NCBI GenBank assembly: GCA_963835935.1
Contig: CAWIHK010000006.1
Span: forward strand, 62,001 to 126,000
From: CAWIHK01 sp963835935
Lineage (GTDB): Bacteria; Bacteroidota; Ignavibacteria; UBA10030; CAVZMI01
Length of the DNA stretch: 64,000 bases
Direction: 5' to 3'
Made by a program: the position numbers and the translations under genes. Below are positions 9,859 through 17,291 of the stretch, piece by piece. Under the pieces are notes generated by a model, which was not told the DNA's origin, searched no databases, and saw nothing but the letters and a program-made list of their open reading frames with translations. How positions within the stretch are numbered: the first letter of the stretch is position 1; each line of letters opens with the position of its first letter.

Positions 9859-10135
9859 TAAATGGTGGCCTTGTTAGGCAACCCATCTGGCTTCGCCCGA
9901 TTCTTGTTTAAGAGAAACTCTTTTACATTAACCTGTATAAAATAAATACAATGTTCTTCAGAATTATGACCGAAGCCGCATTGGCGCTTTTCAAAGCCCG
10001 TTGGTTAGGTTGGTCCCGGCTGTTTTCAGTTTTTATATTGGTGGCATAGACCCCGTTTGGAAGAGTTCCATACTCTAAAACCGTCGGCTAAAGAACATCG
10101 TGCTTTTTTTCATGTTTAATGTAAGGAGTTCTTCA
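9859..10135 (+). ncRNA. candidate IS110 bridge RNA region (left end)
   Basis: IS110-group elements express a structured bridge RNA from the noncoding left end, which pairs with target and donor DNA to guide the recombinase. Here 277 noncoding bases precede the transposase start and the right end is nearly absent, the IS110-group arrangement. Local stem-loops can be drawn, for example AGCC at 9997-10000 pairing with GGCT at 10018-10021, and GAGT/ACTC around 10063-10077. I could not assign the guide loops by eye. The exact RNA ends are unknown. Confidence 0.45.
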
Positions 10136-11506
10136 ATGAAAAAAAAGAATCAAAAGAACAACGACAAAATTATCCGCATTGATGCACTCAAACAAATCAA
10201 TCTCAATGCCGCAGGCGTTGATGTTGGCGACAGTCAAATGTATGTCGCTGTTCCTGAAGATCGCGATGAACAGTTCGTGCGTGTTTTTGGAACGTTCACA
10301 CGCGATCTAGTCGCGATCGCCCAATGGTTCAAACAATGCAACATCACTACTGTTGCAATGGAGTCAACCGGCGTCTATTGGATACCTCTGTTTGAAATTC
10401 TTGTCGAACACGGCTTCGAGGTTCTCCTGGTCGATGCTCGTAAAATCAAAAATGTCTCCGGCAGAAAAACGGATATCCAAGACTGCCAATGGATTCAACA
10501 ACTGCTTACCTACGGACTCTTGAACGGTTCATTTATTCCGGAACAGAACATTCGCGCTCTGCGCGATATGATTCGCCATAGGGCAAATCTTCTGCGCTTC
10601 CGTGCTTCTCACATCCAGCATATACAAAAAATTCTTCAACTGATGAATCTTAAACTCACCAACGTTATCTCGGATGTTACCGGCACCACCGGTATGCACA
10701 TCCTGCGCTCTATCGTTAACGGCAACACCGACCCAAAATACTTAGCATCATTTCGCGATCCACACTGTAAAAAATCTGAGCAAGAAATCGAACTCTCTCT
10801 CGAAGGAAATTATAGAAAAGAATACGTCTTCCAGCTCAAACAAATGCTCGATCTCTATAACTATTACTCTTCCCTGATTACCGAACTGGATAACGAAACC
10901 GAAACCATGTATCGACAACTTCCTTCTCTCGTCAACCCCAAAGAACGTCCCCTGAAACCATTAAAACGAAATGTCAATAAGAAAGCCAGGAATGCGCCTT
11001 CTTTCGATCTGCGTACTCAACTCTACCGCATCACCGGCGTTGACCTTGTCCAGGTTGATGGTCTCAATACTTCTACTATCCAGGATATTATCACCGACAT
11101 CGGCACAGATATGTCGAAATGGAAAACCTCAAAACACTTCTGCTCCTGGCTTAGACTTGCTCCCAATAATAAAACAACCGGCGGAAAAGTTTTTTTCTCC
11201 CATATTCCAAAATCAAAAAATAGAGCCAATAAAGCATTACGTTTGGCTGCATTCTCTCTTGCCAATGCTAAGTGTGCCCTCGGCGCTTTCTACAGAAGAA
11301 TCAGATCCAAGTATGGCGCTCCGATGGCTAACATTGCCACCGCTCACAAACTTGCACGCATTATCTATAAAATGCTTAAAGATAAAGTCGAGTATGTTGA
11401 TCTTGGTGAAGACTATTATAATGAAAAATATAAAGCACGTCTTGTACGCAACCTTAAAGACAGAGCTAAATCTTTAGGTTTTCATCTCGTCCCTGCTTCA
11501 CCTTAA
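10136..11506 (+). CDS. IS110-family transposase (DEDD RuvC-like and serine-type recombinase)
   Basis: Recombinase that inserts the element under bridge-RNA guidance. The N-terminal RuvC-like domain shows GVDVGDSQMYVAV (first Asp), MESTGVYWIPL (Glu) and the DARKIKNVSGRKTDIQDC motif (paired Asp). The C-terminal transposase_20 region (about 300-410) includes LYRITGVDLVQVDGLN and CSWLRLAPNNKTTGGK, which carries the family's catalytic serine in other members. The frame opens at 10100, but the ATG at 10136 has AAGGAG seven bases upstream and is chosen, giving 456 residues. Looks intact, hence possibly active. Confidence 0.93.
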   Translation: MKKKNQKNNDKIIRIDALKQINLNAAGVDVGDSQMYVAVPEDRDEQFVRVFGTFTRDLVAIAQWFKQCNITTVAMESTGVYWIPLFEILVEHGFEVLLVDARKIKNVSGRKTDIQDCQWIQQLLTYGLLNGSFIPEQNIRALRDMIRHRANLLRFRASHIQHIQKILQLMNLKLTNVISDVTGTTGMHILRSIVNGNTDPKYLASFRDPHCKKSEQEIELSLEGNYRKEYVFQLKQMLDLYNYYSSLITELDNETETMYRQLPSLVNPKERPLKPLKRNVNKKARNAPSFDLRTQLYRITGVDLVQVDGLNTSTIQDIITDIGTDMSKWKTSKHFCSWLRLAPNNKTTGGKVFFSHIPKSKNRANKALRLAAFSLANAKCALGAFYRRIRSKYGAPMANIATAHKLARIIYKMLKDKVEYVDLGEDYYNEKYKARLVRNLKDRAKSLGFHLVPASP

Positions 11507-11509
11507 TGA

Positions 11510-12095
11510 GTTTCTTGGAAGGTATAATGGCAACACCTGGACAAAGCTGACAAGCGGAACGACAAATACGATACAGGATATTTGGGGCGAAGTGGATGCA
11601 AACACGGGGAAGCGAAACATATTTTGTGCGGTATCAGCAGCATATACTACGGCAGGCTCGGAAATACTAAGTATCGACGAGAACAATAATGTGAGCGTCG
11701 TGCCATGGTTTCCGAACCGGAGTGCATACTCAGTTTGGTTCAAAAATATATCCAGAGTTTATGCCTGTGGAGATGGAGTATTGGAACGGGAGCCAAATCT
11801 GCAATGGAAAGAAATTGCGGGAACGACGGTGATTCACGCCTTTACAAATCACCTCAGGGGTCAGGGAAATAACGACTTGTTCGTTGTAAGTGATTTTGGA
11901 GACATTGCCCACTACGACGGGATGCACTTCCACCTTTATCCTCAAGTTACGAATGCTCTGGGTACGCCGGAATTATTTTCATGCGCCATGAAGAATAATA
12001 CGGTTATTGCAGTTGGTCTCACTTCAAGCCGTGCAGTCATTGTAGTGGGATATAATTCATCTCAGGCAGTTATCACAATAGGTAAAAGACAATGA
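11510..12095 (+). pseudogene. propeller-like lipoprotein, C-terminal part (displaced by IS110)
   Basis: In frame from the right IS110 junction the sequence reads FLGRYNGNTWTKLTSGTTN, then IWGEVDANTGKRNIFCAVS, continuing the repeats of the part at 9065. A start codon for an independent gene would not be met until 11592. Repeating units of the form GEVD..NTGKRNIF, YSVWFKNISRVYACGDG and NNDLFVVSDFGDIAHYDG suggest a beta-propeller of the kind seen in many uncharacterised lipoproteins of this group. The extreme C-terminus is a short repeat, VGLTSSRAVIVVG then YNSSQAVITIG, nearly shared with the tail of the lipase half at 9036. Confidence 0.75.
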
Positions 12096-12126
12096 CAGGA
12101 GGTGAACTATGTTAAAGTATATTTAA

Positions 12127-12156
12127 CTATGGGCGGCGTAGCAGCGCCGCCCATAG
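12127..12156. repeat. perfect 12-bp inverted repeat hairpin
   Basis: CTATGGGCGGCG (12127-12138), six-base loop, CGCCGCCCATAG (12145-12156). It follows the lipoprotein stop by about 30 bp but lacks a T-run on either side, so it is not a standard terminator. A second hairpin, TATCCTC/GAGGATA around 12190-12210, lies downstream. Confidence 0.8.
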
Positions 12157-12308
12157 CAAAAACGGCAAGTAAATAGGCTCAACGTTGTTTATCCTCGATG
12201 AAGAGGATATATGCGGTTTTTTATTTACCTGAGATAAGAAAACAACAACATTAACTCCGTTAGAAATTTTACGGGAATGAATTTTAGAATAATTTTAGGA
12301 GATTGATT

Positions 12309-12872
12309 ATGAGATCGTTATTGACAGTAAGTTTAATAATTTTTTATAGCTCTTCATTATTCGGACAAGCCAATCAGGAACAGGTCCCAACAGATACATC
12401 CCGCTATCAGTATTGGTTTAATATCGGCCCCGCGATTGATAGTTATTCTTCGGCTTTCAATCTTGGATTCAATTATAATTCTTCTTTAGGTGGGAATTAC
12501 TATCAAGTTGGATATCAATCCATTTCTCGGAAGTCAAAAGAATATTATCCAGGTTTAGAATTTAAAGAATATCCTTTCTACGCATGCAACATAGGAATAG
12601 GAAAAGTGAGTGTGGAAAAATATTTATTCTTTGCGTATTTCATTGGTCCTGCATTTGTTTGGGGTGAAAAAGTGGGTGATAACTTGGATGCTAACGGCAT
12701 CCGCCAGATTAAGGAGTTCTATTCTGCCGGTGTTGCATTGAATTCTCAAATATTTTTTAGACCAATTAGTGAATTGGGCATTGGTTTGGAACTGTACGGG
12801 AATATAAATCCCATTAGAACCTTGGCGGAATTACGTCTCTCAATTCATTTTAATAATGCGAGGTTCTTATGA
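12309..12872 (+). CDS. small outer-membrane beta-barrel-like protein
   Basis: A 187-residue protein with signal sequence (LLTVSLIIFYSSSLFGQ). The mature chain alternates aromatic and glycine residues (YWFNIGPAIDSYSSAFNLGFNYN, IGLELYGNINPI) and ends in the strand LAELRLSIHFNN, consistent with a small barrel. The ATG at 12309 is chosen over the TTG at 12303 because AGGAG ends at 12301. The stop overlaps the next start (ATGA), so it is translationally coupled to the lipase N-terminal half. Function unknown. Confidence 0.65.
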   Translation: MRSLLTVSLIIFYSSSLFGQANQEQVPTDTSRYQYWFNIGPAIDSYSSAFNLGFNYNSSLGGNYYQVGYQSISRKSKEYYPGLEFKEYPFYACNIGIGKVSVEKYLFFAYFIGPAFVWGEKVGDNLDANGIRQIKEFYSAGVALNSQIFFRPISELGIGLELYGNINPIRTLAELRLSIHFNNARFL

Positions 12873-13823
12873 GTCTATTTCGATTGTATGGATCAACCAT
12901 CTTGATTTTTTTGTTAAGCCAAATACTTAGCAATGGAATTTTTGCTCAAACAGCCGCAAATATTCAACGTGCTGTAGACATCGTAGTAGCGACTGGCAGT
13001 TCTCCGAATGATCCTTCTGTTTATCAATGGCAAGCAATATCAAATACTACGCAAGGTGTCCACGTTAGTGTCGTGCCAACAGAAATTACGGCAATTTACT
13101 TACAACAAAATAATTCTCTTATCAATTTTCATACATGGAATTTTGGATATATGTTTGCTCTTTGGGTGAGTTATGATGGTGGAAATTTACAGGAAATCTT
13201 TAATAACACTACGAAGGATGTATCTGGCTGGTTGGTGCCACCATTCTCCACTCTGGGACATCATACTATTTTGGTTAAATGGATTGATATAGCTCTAAAT
13301 GTCTATTTTAGGAACTATGATGTATATGTTGTACCCGCCTGCACAAAATTTTATATGGATAATTATGGGAATACTCTTACCTCTTGGGAAGGTAGTAGTA
13401 CAGGAACACCTATAATAATATCGGAAGGATTTGATGCCTATAATAACACTTATTCAGAGTATTTAAGATACAAAGGACAACAATTGTTTGACACGCTCAC
13501 TTTGGCAGGTTGCAGGATATATTTTCTTAACTATTATCTCAATAGCCAGGATATGAGAAACTCTGCGGCGATCTATAATTCGGCAGCAAGATATTATTTC
13601 ATCGATCAGTTCAAATAGTCAAATGGTAGCGGCTGGTGTGAGCATGGGCGGGGTAATTGTTAGATATGCTTTGGCAAAAGCAGAAAATGACGGCGCGCCA
13701 TTACCGTTCAAGAAATTTGTTTCTATTGATGGTCCACAACAAGGAGCCGTCGTTTCATATGATCTGCAATCTTTTATTAAGAATCAAACATCATGTGGGG
13801 CACAGGTAGCAGATGATTTTACC
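12869..13823 (+). pseudogene. N-terminal half of split lipase-like secreted protein (frameshifted)
   Basis: Starts with a signal sequence (STILIFLLSQILSNGIFA) and reads to a TAG at 13618. A one-base frame change before that stop gives DIISSISSSNSQMVAAG followed by VSMGGVIVRYALA, the GxSxGG nucleophile elbow of alpha/beta-hydrolase lipases. So the stop is a frameshift, located roughly at 13580-13600. The second frame then runs through the 113-bp repeat and is cut at 13823, where the ACTGCTCC repeat begins. The remaining C-terminal half is at 8105-9036. The gene is therefore doubly damaged here. The upstream start overlaps the previous stop, suggesting it was once a working operon member. Confidence 0.75.
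13711..13823 (+). repeat. 113-bp exact direct repeat, copy 2
   Basis: Identical to 8105-8217. It ends exactly two bases before the ACTGCTCC array, meaning that the lipase homology stops where the mobile repeat (copy B) starts. Confidence 0.95.
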
Positions 13824-13824
13824 C

Positions 13825-13846
13825 ACTGCTCCACTGCTCCACTGCT
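13825..13846 (+). repeat. tandem octamer ACTGCTCC, 2.75 copies
   Basis: Same octamer array as 6991-7020 and the head of noncoding repeat copy B. Copy B is split by the IS256 element: head at 13825-13856, body at 15337-15595. Confidence 0.85.
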
Positions 13847-13864
13847 AATAAATAGATATTAAAA

Positions 13865-15328
13865 GAGAATGTCCCACTCTTAGTTGAAATTCAGCGATAG
13901 AAATTTGAGGTTGTTGTCAACATAAATATTTTTTATGCGACAAGCAAATTTTGTTTTTTATTTTTATTCAACGCGTCAATTAATATTGGTAATGCACCGT
14001 AACCTTTTATTCTTCTAAATCCTTTTTCAGCTTCCAACACTCCAGCACAAACCCAGCGTGTAACTTGTTCTTCAGTCTTCCAATATTTTACATTCCTCTC
14101 TTTCTGTCGAACAACTGAATTGAGCGACTCGATCAGATTTGTCGATTGCAATGATTTGCGCAGAGCAAGAGGAAGATTAAGTCGATGCAGCGTCAACGTT
14201 TCATCCAATCCTTCACGTAAACTTTTTGCAGCCGACGAATGCTCTTGCTCCAAGTCCTGCGCAATTGATAGCAGCCGTTCTTTTGCTTTCACTGCATCGT
14301 TCATCGAATATGCTTCCGTCATTCTTCTGCTGACAACTCCCTGAAGATTTTTTGGAAGATAACTTAACACATTACGTTTCTTGTGAACTGTGCAGCGTTG
14401 GACATGTGTGTCTGTTCCAAGTATATCAATGACAGCTCGCCGCAAGGCTTTCGATCCGTCCATCACTACCAAATATAATTGCTCTGTGTGTAATCCACGA
14501 TCTATCAAATTTTCCAACAAACCTTTCGCTATCGTCGTATTTTCTGCCGATCCCTCCCATACCCCAAGAACATGCTTAATCCCTTTAGTATCAATTCCTA
14601 ACGCGATCACTACTGTATAATCACCAATGTGTATTCCATCGATCATCAACACTGCCAACTCTAATTCTTCCAGCCGTCGTTCAAACATTTCTTTTATCTT
14701 TTGAGCCGTTGCTGCAATCATTCTTCTGCTTACACTGCTCGAACTCGTTCCATACCCTTCTAGAAATTTACTCACTCCTTCTTCATACCTTCGTGTGCTA
14801 ATGCCTCGAATCAAATCTCGATATGTCCTCTGAATTAATTCTGCAGACTTACTAAATAATCCGTACGTCTTCAAACTCCACGCATGCTTGTTCTCAACAT
14901 CCACAACTCGGGTGACAAATATTTTTTTCCTCTTTCCATTTACGATCACCGATCCTGGATTTGTTCCATGTCGTGTGCACTGCCGATCAGGTAAATGTTT
15001 ATATCGTTCGCCTGCAAGTGATTTGACTTCTTCTTCCATGATCGTCTCCATCACTTGTAAGGAGATGCCTTCCATTTCTTCCGAGAGCGATTCTTTTAAT
15101 CCCAACAAAACTTCTTTCACTGTGTCAACGATCTTTTCTTCCAACTTCTCAAAATGTTTTCCGCTCGTACTGTTGATTACTTCATTCGCTTTTGCTACTT
15201 TGATCTTGTGCATGGCGATAGTCCTTTCTTTGGTGTTTAATAATTTGAATCGTTATTTTCTCACCTCAGATTAACTATCGCCTGTATTTTTTTCAAGCGC
15301 TATTTTCAACTAACTTCGGGACATCACC
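13865..15328 (-). mobile_element. IS256-family insertion sequence, 1464 bp, with 8-bp target duplication
   Basis: Flanked by the direct duplication TATTAAAA at 13857-13864 and 15329-15336. Terminal inverted repeats of about 25 bp: the left end reads GAGAATGTCCC then TTAGTTGAAA, the right end (reverse complement) GGTGATGTCCC then TTAGTTGAAA, with a few mismatches. Size, TSD length and transposase family agree with IS256. It has inserted into noncoding repeat copy B. Confidence 0.93.
13933..15213 (-). CDS. IS256-family (mutator-type) transposase
   Basis: DDE transposase of 426 residues. The family block MIDGIHIGDYTVVIALGID carries the first catalytic Asp, LVVMDGSKALRRAVI the second, and NLIESLNSVVRQKERNVKYW the Glu. 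The linking block LGTDTHVQRCTVHKKRN is also typical. The start MHKIKVAKANEV at 15213 follows an appropriate spacing and full-length alignment to the family is plausible, so the protein is probably functional. Confidence 0.95.
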   Translation of the reverse strand: MHKIKVAKANEVINSTSGKHFEKLEEKIVDTVKEVLLGLKESLSEEMEGISLQVMETIMEEEVKSLAGERYKHLPDRQCTRHGTNPGSVIVNGKRKKIFVTRVVDVENKHAWSLKTYGLFSKSAELIQRTYRDLIRGISTRRYEEGVSKFLEGYGTSSSSVSRRMIAATAQKIKEMFERRLEELELAVLMIDGIHIGDYTVVIALGIDTKGIKHVLGVWEGSAENTTIAKGLLENLIDRGLHTEQLYLVVMDGSKALRRAVIDILGTDTHVQRCTVHKKRNVLSYLPKNLQGVVSRRMTEAYSMNDAVKAKERLLSIAQDLEQEHSSAAKSLREGLDETLTLHRLNLPLALRKSLQSTNLIESLNSVVRQKERNVKYWKTEEQVTRWVCAGVLEAEKGFRRIKGYGALPILIDALNKNKKQNLLVA

Positions 15329-15336
15329 TATTAAAA

Positions 15337-15595
15337 ACGATTACGAAATAAAATATTTTTTACACATGGAGGTGCGGAATAAAGAAAACTTATATAGCCA
15401 ATTTTTTATTTGGTTCAAGGAGATTCTTTTTTTTCGTAAGATAAAAGCCCTATTACAATCTCTACACGCTTGCCCCAGGTATGTAAGTATTTACGAAGAG
15501 CCGTGTGAGGGAAACCGTTAGGCGTGAGCCTCAGTCGAACGCTCACGACGAAATCTCACGCATGGTTCTGTGAAGGGCAATGAAAGTATCGTTAA
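15337..15595 (+). mobile_element. noncoding repeat copy B with group II intron domain V-like 3' end
   Basis: Diverged copy of 7031-7250 with the same landmarks. The domain V-like hairpin has 5' strand GAGCCGTGTGAG (15498-15509) and 3' strand CTCACGCATGGTTC (15555-15568), then GTGAAGGGCAATGAAAGTATC. Canonical domain V has a GNRA loop here; instead a 45-base insert sits in the loop, containing the perfect hairpin CGTGAGC (15523-15529)/GCTCACG (15541-15547). The next gene starts 20 bp after the repeat. Group II intron relic is the best reading; an RNA leader element is the alternative. Confidence 0.5.
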
Positions 15596-15615
15596 CTATT
15601 TTTTAGGAGCAAAAA

Positions 15616-16074
15616 ATGTCTACTAGACGAAAAGGTTTAAAAAAGATTAAAAGAATATTCCTATCGTTGCTTGTAGCATCGATAGGAATTCTTTGGTTCT
15701 CCGACTGTAAGTCGCCAACATCTTCTAATCAATCTCCAAATCATAGTATAAGTATCTATGCAGAGTGGATGTTTAGAAGTATTTCAGGTGGAATTGAAGG
15801 TAAGACGTATATAGTCGATACGAATTTGAACAAAACTGTCCTCACTTTCAACTCTAACCACATAGCAACTATAGTCCATAATGACACTCTGCTATGGTCT
15901 GGCGTATTTTTAATTGAGAAACGGAAGTCAATATATTCTGCGGACAGTTTAGATTTCATCATATACCAGAATGGATCTCATCCTGATGTCATCATCTATA
16001 TATCCTATGATTCTCTTGTTCTTGGCGATAACTGGTTTGATGGCTGTACTAGTACATATACCAAGTTAAATTGA
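15616..16074 (+). CDS. small lipoprotein of unknown function
   Basis: A 152-residue product with basic N-terminus, hydrophobic stretch and lipobox-like site (ILWFSDC, Cys about residue 35) followed by KSPTSSNQSPN, a Ser/Thr-rich tether. The mature domain (EWMFRSISGGIEGKTYIVD then a strand-rich region) resembles lipocalin-like small lipoproteins, but no family can be named. Start ATG at 15616 has GGAGC eight bases upstream. It is followed 26 bp later by the propeller-like lipoprotein gene. Confidence 0.7.
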   Translation: MSTRRKGLKKIKRIFLSLLVASIGILWFSDCKSPTSSNQSPNHSISIYAEWMFRSISGGIEGKTYIVDTNLNKTVLTFNSNHIATIVHNDTLLWSGVFLIEKRKSIYSADSLDFIIYQNGSHPDVIIYISYDSLVLGDNWFDGCTSTYTKLN

Positions 16075-16100
16075 AATGGTGCTAATAGAAGGCTAAAAAA

Positions 16101-17162
16101 ATGAAAAAAACATGCCACATATTCTTCGCAATTACAATTCTATTTTTGTTCTTACAAATAAACTGCAAGCATAATCCTGTAGGTACGCAGGATAACATCC
16201 AGCCGGGGCGACGAGATTATACATGGACAGTTGATACACTAAATGCTGGACCCGGTAATATATTTTATCTCTTCAGCTTGTGGGGAAGCAGTCCGCAGGA
16301 CGTTTGGGCTGTAGGTTCAGGCGGTTCTCCAGATTTGTGTTTGTGGCATTTCGACGGAGTAAGTTGGAAACGAGATATGTCGCGTACGTCGAGTGATCTC
16401 ATGTCCGTCTACGGCTTTTCGAAAAACAATGTCTGGACGTGCGACGGCGGAATATTTCATTATGATGGTTCCCAATGGTCTTTGAACTATCATTATAATG
16501 TTTCAGGCGAGCGTCTTCTTATTAATAATATTTGGGGCGATGCACCTGATAATATTTTTGGGGTTGGCGGAATAGATCTACTTGATGGTAGTGGAAATTA
16601 CAAAGGTGCAATTTGGAGATATACTGGCGTCATTTGGTTTCCTGTACAGATTCCTGAATTACGTGTTGGTTTTTCATGGATAAGACATGACCAAGTAGAT
16701 GGAAAATATTATCTGACTGCAACACGTTTCGAGGCCATTGGAGACACAAATAAAATTTTTCAATTCGATGGCAATAATCTTAAACAAATTTATAGCGGCC
16801 AGGATGTAGCCACAGTTAATGAAGTAGATGGCAAAATCTATCTTTGCATCGGGAGAAAGATATTCAGATATCAAAGTGATCAGCTACAATTATGGAAAGA
16901 TTTCACCGGTACTATATACTTAGGTCTGATGTGGGGGCGCAGCGAAAAGGATTTCTTTAGCGTTGCAAATGGCGGCCTTGTTCATTATAACGGCACTGAC
17001 CTCGCTTTGCTTTATCCAACAACTATGCTTATTTCGGATGTAGCGGTTTTTCCAAACGATGTTTTTATACTTGCGTGGAATACGAACAATGATATTACCA
17101 TTGTTGTTCACGGTGTTCTTAACAATACGGAGAAGAAAAATACCACTCAATACAGTAATTAA
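16101..17162 (+). CDS. propeller-like lipoprotein of unknown function
   Basis: A 353-residue product with a lipobox-like end to its signal sequence (FLFLQINC, Cys about 23). The mature chain has repeated units built around WG-x3-DVWAVG and LWHFDGVSWKRD (YGFSKNNVWTCDGG then IFHYDGSQWSL; IWGDAPDNIFGVGG; MWGRSEKDFFSVANGG then LVHYNG), a six- or seven-bladed propeller pattern common among surface lipoproteins in this group. It is a paralogue of the IS110-split protein at 9065/11510. No enzymatic residues are recognisable. Confidence 0.7.
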   Translation: MKKTCHIFFAITILFLFLQINCKHNPVGTQDNIQPGRRDYTWTVDTLNAGPGNIFYLFSLWGSSPQDVWAVGSGGSPDLCLWHFDGVSWKRDMSRTSSDLMSVYGFSKNNVWTCDGGIFHYDGSQWSLNYHYNVSGERLLINNIWGDAPDNIFGVGGIDLLDGSGNYKGAIWRYTGVIWFPVQIPELRVGFSWIRHDQVDGKYYLTATRFEAIGDTNKIFQFDGNNLKQIYSGQDVATVNEVDGKIYLCIGRKIFRYQSDQLQLWKDFTGTIYLGLMWGRSEKDFFSVANGGLVHYNGTDLALLYPTTMLISDVAVFPNDVFILAWNTNNDITIVVHGVLNNTEKKNTTQYSN

Positions 17163-17167
17163 ACAAA

Positions 17168-17199
17168 GGCGATGGTGCTGCGAACACCACCGCCATTTT
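17168..17199 (+). terminator. intrinsic terminator
   Basis: GGCGATGGTG/CACCACCGCC stem (one A-C mismatch) with a seven-base loop, followed by ATTTTTG, just after the lipoprotein stop. A second small hairpin (AGCC-GTAAA-GGCT) with a T-run follows to about 17230. Confidence 0.7.
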
Positions 17200-17291
17200 T
17201 GAATAGCCGTAAAGGCTGGTCACCTTTTTTCGATTTGCATCGAGGGCTATTTCATTTATAAGATACTTATTTTTAGGAAAGGAAAAAAGTC

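Larger units (their letters stand above)
9859..11509 (+). mobile_element. IS110-family insertion sequence (about 1.65 kb)
   Basis: A DEDD-transposase IS inserted in a lipoprotein gene whose two parts flank it. Boundaries are inferred from where the host reading frame stops and resumes, to within a few bases: the left junction reads G-run then TAAATGG, the right junction TTAATGA then GTTTCTTGG. No terminal inverted repeats or target duplication are apparent, as expected for IS110. A GT dinucleotide at 9858-9859 and again at 11510-11511 could be the shared core. Noncoding DNA is almost all on the left (about 277 bp); only 3-4 bp follow the transposase stop. Confidence 0.85.

Noticed and set aside
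9859..11509. Insertion as IS1111-type with right-end bridge RNA
   Set aside because: Right noncoding end is only a few bases long and no subterminal inverted repeats are seen; IS110-group layout fits better.
12127..12156. Perfect hairpin as intrinsic terminator
   Set aside because: No T-run on either strand; recorded only as an inverted repeat.
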